From Flavivirga rizhaonensis (GTDB lineage Bacteria; Bacteroidota; Bacteroidia; Flavobacteriales; Flavobacteriaceae), in NCBI RefSeq assembly GCF_004791695.1, contig NZ_SRSO01000001.1:62001-126000 (forward strand): a stretch of DNA of 64,000 nucleotides, written 5' to 3'. The notes beneath the pieces are model-generated. The model ran no database searches and was not told the origin of the DNA. It saw only the letters and a program-made list of their open reading frames with translations. Within the stretch, counting starts at the first letter, position 1; every line of letters starts with the position of its first letter. Made by a program: the position numbers and the translations under genes. Shown here in pieces: positions 37,201-44,005 of this stretch.

Positions 37201-40186
37201 CTGGTATAACATTAACGCTTTTAGACTTTTGCTGTAATAAGTTTGAATTGTCGTCTCTTGCAATACCAAAAACATTATATCCGTAACCAGCATTTAGAGC
37301 ACCGTTCCAAAGTATACTGCCATCAGAAGCTATATAATCATTACTGGTTCCTGCATAACCAAATGGCGTTGATGTATTAGTTCCAGAATCCCAAAAAGCA
37401 TCATTAGAACCAAGAGTAACACCATATTTTATAGATAGATAAGACTCCACTTTTTGACGCTCCGTAGAACTTAAGTCTCTATCGTACATTATAATTTCCG
37501 CAATATCCCCATTATAACGATAACCCGAACCGGAATTTGTACCATCCCTTCTTGCTCCAACTAAAACATCAGTAACAGAGTTTCCTGTAGAAGTTCCGTC
37601 ATTTCTATCGGCAGGGTCAGCTACACCATTAACATATGGTGATAACCTAGTTAAACTATTACCGGTATTAGAAACAACACCAGTTGTAATTTTAGGTTCG
37701 TTTAACGCATAAATTGTACCCCAACGTACGGCTTGATTACCTCCTTGTCTTCCTAGGGTATGGTGTAATACACGATCTGTTGTCCCAAACCAAACTTGAT
37801 AATTACGTGTTGAACTATTTGATTTACCAAATACAGTTCCGGTAGTTGCCCCACCAGTAACAACAACAGTAATGATGGTCATTTCATCTGTGTTTGGTTG
37901 TAAATCAAGTTGTGATGGATTACCTAAATTATAAAATGAATTTCCAGAAAATCGCAAAATAGGATTAAAGTTAAGTCCAGAAGCAACATATTCGGCGTCT
38001 GTACTTCCTTGAGATGCTCCGGTAAACCCATTGGCAGATTGGTCTGTCCAGGAATCAACATCTGTTCCTGTTAAAGCAATACCCTGGTCTGCACGTAACC
38101 ACAATTGTAAATTAGAACCAACATTTCCTGGTGAATTGGTTAGTAGCGCAGAACCTTGTACAACAAAAGTATATGGGTTTTCATCAGTATCATCATTATC
38201 AATAGAAACTGTGGCTTGTAAATTAGAACCAACTACAGTAGGGGCAAACCTAACAACAAAAGTTAGATCTCCTCCACTGGCAATAGTATTAGCGCTTGGC
38301 TGCGTTAAAATAGAAAAAGCAGCATTGCCACTAATATCTACAATAGGAGTTCCTCCCGTTAAATTTAAGGTAGAGGTGCCTGTATTTTGAATGGTAAATG
38401 TATGATCAATTGTTGTTGAGGTTATGGCTGCTCCAAATTCGGTATCATCGCCAAAAGCTGGTGTTGTATCTCCAGAAGCAATATCAATTGAGTTTCCTTG
38501 TATGTTTATTTCTGGATTCGTGTTAAATGAAGAGCCTTGTACTGTAAAAGTATAAGGGTTTTCATTACTGTCATCATTATCTATAGAAATAGTGGCTTGT
38601 AAATTAGTCCCAATCACAGAAGGAGCAAACCTAACTACGAAAGTTAGGTTTCCGCTGCTGGCAATAGTGTTTGAACTTGGTTGTGTTAAAATAGAAAAAG
38701 CAGCATTACCACTAATATCAACTATGGGTGTTCCTCCTGTTAAATTTAAGTTAGCTGTACCTGTATTTTGAATAGTAAATGTACGGTCTAAAGTTGTTGC
38801 ATTAAGAATAGCTCCAAATTCGGTATGATCTCCAGCAATAGGTGTTACATCTCCTGAAACAATATCTGTTGAGTTTCCTTGAATATTTATTTCTGGAGCT
38901 GGTGTAAATGAAGAGCCTTGTATCACAAAAGTATAAGGGTTTTCACTGCCTGTAGTATCATTATTATCAATAGAGATCGTAGCTTGTGCATTCGTTACAT
39001 CGGTTGTTGGTGCAAATCTAACTACAAAAGTTAAATCCCCGCCACTAGCAATAGTATTAGCACTTGGCTGTGTTAAAATAGAAAAAGCAGCATTACCACT
39101 AATATCAATTATAGGTGTACCTCCTGTTAAATTTAAAGTAGAAGTACCTGTATTTTGAATGGTAAATGTACGATCGAAAGTTGTTGAATTAGCAATAAAA
39201 CCAAATTCTGTATGATCTCCAGCTATAGGAGTGGTGTCTCCAGAAGCAATATCAGTTGAGTTTCCTTGAATATTTATTTCTGGAGCTGGTGTAAATGAAG
39301 AGCCTTGTATCACAAAAGTATAAGGGTTTTCACTGCCTGTAGTATCATTATTATCAATAGAGATCGTAGCTTGTGCATTAGTCACATCGGTTGTAGGGGC
39401 AAATCTAACTACAAAAGTTAAATCCCCGCCACTAGCAATAGTATTAGCACTTGGCTGTGTTAAAATAGAAAAAGCAGCATTGCCACTAATATCTACAATA
39501 GGTGTTCCTCCCGTTAAATTTAAGGTAGATGTACCTGTATTTTGAATGGTGAATGTGCGATCTAAAGTTGTAGAATTGGCAATAGAACCAAATTCTGTAT
39601 GATCTCCAACTGTAGGTGTTGTGTCCCCATTTGCAATAGTTGTAGCATTGCCTACAAGATTAATTTCTGGGGCAGATGGCGCAACAATATTAACAGTATA
39701 ATCTTCTACTTCTCCAAAGGCAAAGGATTCACAGGATGTAGGGATTCCATTGTACTTCATAGATACTCTCATTCTGGTATTTCCAGTGGTTGCAGTACCC
39801 GGAATTGTAAAAGATCCAGATACTGGTGTGGTTTGAGAAGCAGCTTGAGACCATACTTGTTCACCAGGATCAGTAAAATCATCATTTTGATTATAATCTA
39901 TCCAAACAGAATAGCCTTCGTCGTATATTGTACCCGTCCAGGTTGGCGTGATAGTAATAGTATAATTTGTACTCGTATTTAAATTAGTTGATATTGCTGT
40001 AAAATCTGAATAACCAGCACTGGCGCCTGATGTATTATCAATAGTGCTTAATTGCACTCTTCCTATATACTCATCAGAAGTATTATTACCGTCTGATGAG
40101 CAATGTTGAGAGTGAGAGAGAGTTGTTGATAATAGCAAAAACAAACATGTAACATATTTAATTTTTGAAAAATCTAAATTTTTCAT
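34232..40186 (-). CDS. Giant T9SS-exported surface protein with GEVED domain and four tandem Ig-like repeats
   Basis: A 1984-residue secreted protein. Signal peptide 1-27 (TLSHSQ); GEVED domain (about 28-170, VWIDYNQNDDFTDPGEQVW and the FGEVEDYTV signature); four near-identical choice-of-anchor-D/ASH-type Ig repeats of about 126 residues (about 172-677, each starting PEIN and ending NPYTF.VQGS); LamG-like region (about 680-900, LQLWLRADQG); DUF8202-like segment with YIASDGSILWNG and GIARDDNSNLLQQKSK (about 900-1110); a second LamG (about 1115-1290); the roughly 600-residue module shared with the other two giants; and a T9SS type A tail ending SKKILAK. It is likely displayed on the surface; no catalytic motif is seen. 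The Ig repeats are so alike in DNA that copy number could change by recombination. Confidence 0.86.
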   Translation of the reverse strand: MKNLDFSKIKYVTCLFLLLSTTLSHSQHCSSDGNNTSDEYIGRVQLSTIDNTSGASAGYSDFTAISTNLNTSTNYTITITPTWTGTIYDEGYSVWIDYNQNDDFTDPGEQVWSQAASQTTPVSGSFTIPGTATTGNTRMRVSMKYNGIPTSCESFAFGEVEDYTVNIVAPSAPEINLVGNATTIANGDTTPTVGDHTEFGSIANSTTLDRTFTIQNTGTSTLNLTGGTPIVDISGNAAFSILTQPSANTIASGGDLTFVVRFAPTTDVTNAQATISIDNNDTTGSENPYTFVIQGSSFTPAPEINIQGNSTDIASGDTTPIAGDHTEFGFIANSTTFDRTFTIQNTGTSTLNLTGGTPIIDISGNAAFSILTQPSANTIASGGDLTFVVRFAPTTDVTNAQATISIDNNDTTGSENPYTFVIQGSSFTPAPEINIQGNSTDIVSGDVTPIAGDHTEFGAILNATTLDRTFTIQNTGTANLNLTGGTPIVDISGNAAFSILTQPSSNTIASSGNLTFVVRFAPSVIGTNLQATISIDNDDSNENPYTFTVQGSSFNTNPEINIQGNSIDIASGDTTPAFGDDTEFGAAITSTTIDHTFTIQNTGTSTLNLTGGTPIVDISGNAAFSILTQPSANTIASGGDLTFVVRFAPTVVGSNLQATVSIDNDDTDENPYTFVVQGSALLTNSPGNVGSNLQLWLRADQGIALTGTDVDSWTDQSANGFTGASQGSTDAEYVASGLNFNPILRFSGNSFYNLGNPSQLDLQPNTDEMTIITVVVTGGATTGTVFGKSNSSTRNYQVWFGTTDRVLHHTLGRQGGNQAVRWGTIYALNEPKITTGVVSNTGNSLTRLSPYVNGVADPADRNDGTSTGNSVTDVLVGARRDGTNSGSGYRYNGDIAEIIMYDRDLSSTERQKVESYLSIKYGVTLGSNDAFWDSGTNTSTPFGYAGTSNDYIASDGSILWNGALNAGYGYNVFGIARDDNSNLLQQKSKSVNVIPEPILTMEAETGSLNTDLSYLLVGNNGDNIALTTTSLPIRSTNILERRWIVRESTNDPGTVTLEFDLSTSPITDAQGANLELLIADNTSFNNYKNIVGTYNATTDILTFTGINFENAEYFTLGITEDYQDDYHLSFNGTTRYIDLGDNNDLTGHFTISAWVKSNTNGRTIVSKGSASGYELSINGSGNVVMSFNSGTQTVTSTNSVPQNIWHHVAVIYNGTTTKIYIDGIEDGTANISTSPVANSESFLIGASGSSPSNFFSGEMDELRIWNRALTVDQLRFIMNQEIEVSGGNVYGTLIPQTATKHEINSIPSADLLAYYPFSHIRGNCALNESSNTTQNGRLFNTPTSAIENQTTPLPFVSNDNTGWDISTTWLNNGVQYTPNTTINGTQVDWNIVEINHNISVDRDLNVLALISNANELTINGDTAANTGHGLTITHYLKLDGSIDLEGESQLIQTTGSDFDATSTGTLERDQQGTSNTYIYNYWSSPVAPSSNGSYTLANVFNNISFLGSGYNGTATPSVAVADYWIWKYANRASDNYSEWQHVRSTGTLLPGEGFTMKGPGVATPNQNYELLGQPNNGDITLTLSDNNDYLVGNPYPSAIDANAFILDHISVTEGGNYSDPTENIINGALYFWDHFSNNTHNLKGYQGGYATYTLMGGAVAISNDARIDATGAIGTKLPERYIPIGQGFFVSAVLDTDLVGDPNDPGITLPVNGGTITFSNSHRVFQRETVSGTNTGSLFLKNNSKGKSTTTATNSQIDTRQKIRLMLDSPDGYHRQLLVGVDENASKGFDIGYDALLIETNSEDMYWNVNSSNLIIQAVDNFNEEQTLPLGVKIHKEGIATIKIDDLKNISSNQNIYLHDIELNIYHDLKQSNYEVLLVPGEYLDRFEIAFSNQQQSLSSEDVEKTNLQVYFSNEKGSIIIHNPILKQIKSIEIYNILGQSIYEFSTESNKNYIEHKTPNIIAGTYIIKMKMGVETISKKILAK
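38150..39675 (-). repeat. Four tandem 380-bp repeats coding for Ig-like domains
   Basis: Units of about 378-384 bp encode the four ASH-type domains of the 1984-residue protein. Stretches are identical between units, for instance the block around 38919-39000 recurs at 39299-39380. The two units nearest the N-terminus and the third are the most alike; the last has diverged most. Confidence 0.85.
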
Positions 40187-40225
40187 AGTTGGTTAACTTT
40201 TAGCTTGGGGCTAATAAATTTGTTC

Positions 40226-40276
40226 CAAATGTATATGCTAACTCCATGAAATGCAAAAAAAATCGATGAAATACAT
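40226..40276 (-). promoter_or_regulatory. Promoter of the 1984-residue surface protein
   Basis: Minus strand: TTTG (40254-40257), exactly 20 bases, TACATTTG (40226-40233). The -33 box lies in the bipartite motif TGTATTTCAT, 10 bases, TGCATTTCAT (40244-40275). Confidence 0.72.
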
Positions 40277-40308
40277 TTTAGGTGTAACTTATTGATTTTC
40301 AATTGAAT

Positions 40309-40342
40309 AAAAAGACAGATTTTTCAACAAACCTGTCTTTTT
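40309..40342 (-). terminator. Intrinsic terminator of the amidohydrolase-like gene
   Basis: Stem AAAAAGACAG / CTGTCTTTTT (40309-40318, 40333-40342) with a 14-base loop; A/T-rich arms make it usable on both strands. It separates the gene ending at 40383 from the promoter of the next minus-strand gene. Confidence 0.75.
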
Positions 40343-40382
40343 GTAGGTGTATATTTAGTGCTTGTAAGTGTAAGTTTATAGG

Positions 40383-42548
40383 TTAAAATCGAATTAACCT
40401 TTTAAGAATACTGATTCCTGTTTCTTTATTAATGATTTTTATCAGATAAACAGCTTGTTCTAAATTGTCCAACTTTGAAACTTTAATAATTCCATTGTTA
40501 CTCAAAAGAATTTTATTGAATATACTCCTTCCGTTTAGGTCAAATATTTCGATATTAAATTCATTATTATCCAAACTTGAAGGCAGTCCAATATTAATAA
40601 AATCGTAAAAAGGGTTTGGGGATATTGTCACATTGTCCAAATCTATATCGTCTATTTCCAAAGTGGTTTGAGCAATACCATCACAATCTTCATCAATGGC
40701 GTTATTAAGTATTTCAGTTGCATCTGGGTTAATGTTGGGGGCATCATCATTACAATCGTTACTATTTATAGAGTATCCAGACGGTGCAGTAGGGCTGCAT
40801 AACATGATACTAGTTGTAGAACCATATCCATCTAAATCGTTATCTATATAATACAGTAGACCTGTATCTACCGTCAAGTTCAATACCTGATTGGCAGTAC
40901 ATCCATCATTGACAATGGTCGTTCCTGTTTGATTGGTCGTATAATCGTTACCGAACCATGTAAAAGTCTCTCCCGAGCAGATGGTTTCGTTGGTAACAAC
41001 ATCCGCAGGCTTGTTAGGTTGGGTAACAGTTACTATAGCAACACAAGAATCTGTATTTCCAGGGTTCCCAGGATCTGTAGCAGTTAATGTTACATTATTT
41101 GCACCAAGATTAGCACAAGTAAAACTATCTATATTTATAGACAAATTACCAATACTACTACCATCATTAATATCGGCAGCCGTAATCGTAACATTGCCAG
41201 CTCCATCTAATAGAGCATTAATATTTTGGCACGATGCCATTGGAGTAAAGCCTGTAATTTCAATATTTTGAGTTTCTTTATAATAACCGCAAGTACCGAC
41301 AGCATAGGTGACAACATAATTTCCAACTGTTGAGGCAGAAACATCAATGACTCCTGAAGAACTATTTATTATTAAGCCTGAAGTACTGGAAAAACTTCCT
41401 CCAGAAACTCCAGTAATACTTGGGGTTGGGTCACTACCATTAGTAGCATAACTATTTGAACTGTAAGTGAACTTTGCAAAATCATTATAATGTGTATCAA
41501 TATAATCAAGTATTACAGCAGCATAATCTTTAGCAAAAGGAACTAAGGTTTGCGGTTTTGAATCAAAAAAGTTGCCTTTATAAGTGCCTAAATCCCTAAC
41601 ACTTCTATTTACTTCACTCATTATACCATCTATGTGTCCACCACCGCCAGTTCCGTCGCTGGCTGTTGGTCCGGAACCATGTCTTAAGTTATTGTAAAAA
41701 TCGCCAGCGAAATAAAAGTTACTAAAGGGTCTTGTATCATCGCAACTATTAGATGCGCCACTATCAAAATTACTAGGAATGGCTCTGTATCCTGATGTTA
41801 CTCCACAACCTGGGTTTACATTATTATTGTAAAATGTAGCAGTCGTAGCTTTTAATTTAGCACCCAGACTTTCACTACCTCTTACTAATTGCTCATGATT
41901 TAAAGAACCCAAATTGTTAGAAACAAGGTTTTTTATTGTAGAATTATTAATAATAGATGCTTCATTTAAATCTGAGCTATTTAATTCAGAAGAAGAGATG
42001 TTATAGCCTAATTCAATTCTTGCTATAGAATGGCTTTGCCCGTGTAAATCTATATAAAGGCCTTTTCCCCAATTGGCTTCGACAGCTGTACTAGCCTGGT
42101 CAATAAAACTGTGCCAGGCATTCCAATGGTCTATGGCATCTGAGTCCCCGCAAGTCGCTTCACCTATTGCTCGATTTGGATCTAGTTTTGTTCGATGTAA
42201 ATTATTGATAATAACATGAGCATAACACCCTGTTAAGTTAAAAATTTCTTCTTGAATTTCTCTAACCAAAATTTCAGTATTATCATCTCTTACATTAGTT
42301 CCACCACAATTTCTATCTGGTAAAGAAGAATCATTATCTGGATAAAAAACACTACCAATAGTACTTCCAGATTGCTTTACCCCTCCATGTGGTGCAGATA
42401 TAATTATAGGTAAATTACCTGGAATATATTCTATATACTCTCTAGTATCTCCAGGGCTTTGTTCATAAAAAATTGAAACACCTGGTGTTTGAGCCTGTGT
42501 ATAAAATACAATTAAACAGATTAGTAGGCAAAGTAGATTTTTTTTCAT
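40383..42548 (-). CDS. T9SS-exported N-formylglutamate-amidohydrolase-like protein
   Basis: A 721-residue secreted protein. Signal peptide 1-20 (FYTQAQ). Residues about 35-365 resemble the N-formylglutamate amidohydrolase fold: IIISAPHGG with H54, LHRTKLDPNRAIGEA (118-131) and YIDLHGQSHS (165-174), which supply the likely zinc-binding and catalytic residues. HYR/PKD-like Ig segments follow (about 370-545), then a MopE-type putative metal-binding motif (DNDLDGYGS to DCNDDAPNINPDATE, about 565-625), and a T9SS type A tail. The family normally cleaves N-formyl-glutamate in the cytosol; a secreted multidomain form suggests an extracellular amide or peptide substrate, which is not known. A lipidated or catalytic role in the glycan cluster is not evident. 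Confidence 0.75.
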   Translation of the reverse strand: MKKNLLCLLICLIVFYTQAQTPGVSIFYEQSPGDTREYIEYIPGNLPIIISAPHGGVKQSGSTIGSVFYPDNDSSLPDRNCGGTNVRDDNTEILVREIQEEIFNLTGCYAHVIINNLHRTKLDPNRAIGEATCGDSDAIDHWNAWHSFIDQASTAVEANWGKGLYIDLHGQSHSIARIELGYNISSSELNSSDLNEASIINNSTIKNLVSNNLGSLNHEQLVRGSESLGAKLKATTATFYNNNVNPGCGVTSGYRAIPSNFDSGASNSCDDTRPFSNFYFAGDFYNNLRHGSGPTASDGTGGGGHIDGIMSEVNRSVRDLGTYKGNFFDSKPQTLVPFAKDYAAVILDYIDTHYNDFAKFTYSSNSYATNGSDPTPSITGVSGGSFSSTSGLIINSSSGVIDVSASTVGNYVVTYAVGTCGYYKETQNIEITGFTPMASCQNINALLDGAGNVTITAADINDGSSIGNLSINIDSFTCANLGANNVTLTATDPGNPGNTDSCVAIVTVTQPNKPADVVTNETICSGETFTWFGNDYTTNQTGTTIVNDGCTANQVLNLTVDTGLLYYIDNDLDGYGSTTSIMLCSPTAPSGYSINSNDCNDDAPNINPDATEILNNAIDEDCDGIAQTTLEIDDIDLDNVTISPNPFYDFINIGLPSSLDNNEFNIEIFDLNGRSIFNKILLSNNGIIKVSKLDNLEQAVYLIKIINKETGISILKRLIRF

Positions 42549-42619
42549 GAATCATTGATTTTTAAGAAATATTTGGGTTAGGTAAAATCGTGTGTGCTAA
42601 TATAAAGTATATACTTTAT

Positions 42620-42658
42620 GAATTCTATGAAATGCATAAAAAACTGATTAAAAGCATG
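42620..42658 (-). promoter_or_regulatory. Bipartite motif upstream of the amidohydrolase-like gene
   Basis: Minus strand: TGCTTTTAAT, 10 bases, TGCATTTCAT (42627-42657), the same element as before the giant surface-protein genes. The -7 position (TATACTTT) is only a weak match. Confidence 0.45.
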
Positions 42659-43996
42659 TTGTTTTTTCTTTATAATATGTTATGTGTTGTAAATGAGTTT
42701 GTTATGTTTTTATTGAAAGTGAGAAATTAATGAGGGATTTTACTTAATTGTAGTAATTAACTTATTCTAAAAATCAATGAATTAAAAATAATTTAGTGCT
42801 TTTCTTACGTGATAATATCAGATGATGACAATTAGGTTGTTTTTTTAGAAATTATAAGTGAATTTTTCAATTATAGTAATTTATTTAAGAAAATGGAAGT
42901 TATCAATTTGTGATAATTATTCGATTTGAAAACATCATCTTTTAAATTGGCTGTATACTGAAGTCTTAACAGTAATGTAAGGTTTTTTTATTATGTCTAG
43001 TACAAAGTAGACACAACAAATTAAAAACCTTGTACTTGAAGGTGATAGTTGCGATTCCAATCCGAGGCAAAAAAGTTTGGGTTGAATTCACGTAAAAGAG
43101 CTTATTGACGGTGGACAGGAGCTACAGGATAAAATGCAGGATGCGCTTAAAAAAGAGTTAAAATTGGTTTCTGAAGAATAACGTTATCTTCTTATGAAAT
43201 GAAACAATTAAATATTCCAATACTGTTAGTCTTATTCATTTTTATACTCTATAAAGTGGAGTTAAGCAATATTTTTCATTTTGCTATAAAAATTCAGCTT
43301 TGCTATTTAAAAACTTAAGATTTCATATAAACTACACTCCTTCGAAAGTTTATTCCTAAATCATTTATATTAGTGAGTATTAAAGTATATTTAAGAGAGA
43401 TATTATTACGGCAAATTAGATTAATTACCAGATTTCTTAATCATCCTCACGCTGTTATTAAAATCAAGTTCCTCGCTTTTAGAGTTATAGCGCATATTAT
43501 AAAGTTAGAATAATGATTTAAAATTTTATCTAATAAACGCGCTAACTTAATTGCTTAATATTCATTTGATATTATTTTATCAGAAATTGAGACAGCCTTA
43601 TAATTTTAATTGTATTTGTTAAGCTTAATTTGTAAAACAAACACAGAACTATTCTAAACATTTGTATTTGGAGATGAAGTATGGTTTGCAAAGAATACAT
43701 TAGATGTTAGAATGATACCTAACTTACAAACAGGTCCAGTATTATATAATTGTTAAGTCTCTCCTTAAATAGTAGGTGATTTAATATTTTTAATTTAGTT
43801 TATTTGAGTTAGTTTTTTTAATTAAAAGGATTCTGTATACATACGCTTGTTCTCTTTGATTGGTTTGTTATTAGCTTTGCTATAATTGTACATGATATGA
43901 GTAATTTAGAGTTGTATGCGGAAGCCTTTTTTAACAAAGAACAACAGAATGATAGAGAAAAGTACATTTCTGATGATTTATAATTTAAGGTATATT
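42659..43996. other. Long intergenic region with decayed coding fragments
   Basis: About 1.3 kb, very AT-rich, with no intact gene. Short frames that look like eroded coding sequence: 43091-43182 (+), HVKELIDGGQELQDKMQDAL and a few more charged residues to a TAA; 43199-43318 (+), 39 residues starting MKQLNIPILLVLFIF; 43655-43756 (+), a start-less frame with VFGDEVWFAKNTLDVRMIPN; 43897-43983 (+), 28 residues starting MSNLELYAEAFF. None can be named. A spaced inverted repeat, AAGGTTTTT / AAAAACCTT, is near 42980-43040. The region separates the minus-strand surface genes from the glycan cluster. Confidence 0.5.
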
Positions 43997-43997
43997 T

Positions 43998-44005
43998 TAT
44001 GTTTG
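43998..44005 (+). promoter_or_regulatory. Candidate -7 box of the glycan cluster
   Basis: TATGTTTG matches TAnnTTTG and overlaps the first possible ATG of the GH89 gene; transcription from it would begin near 44012, favouring the ATG at 44041. The -33 position has no clear TTTG. Confidence 0.35.

Noticed and set aside
38150..39675. Regular repeats considered as a CRISPR array or mobile repeat
   Set aside because: Units of about 380 bp are in frame, encode Ig-like domains without breaks and have no spacer structure.
35518..39982. Several open frames on both strands inside the 1984-residue gene
   Set aside because: Low-complexity shadows of the repeat-rich surface-protein frame; no signal peptide, motif or promoter.
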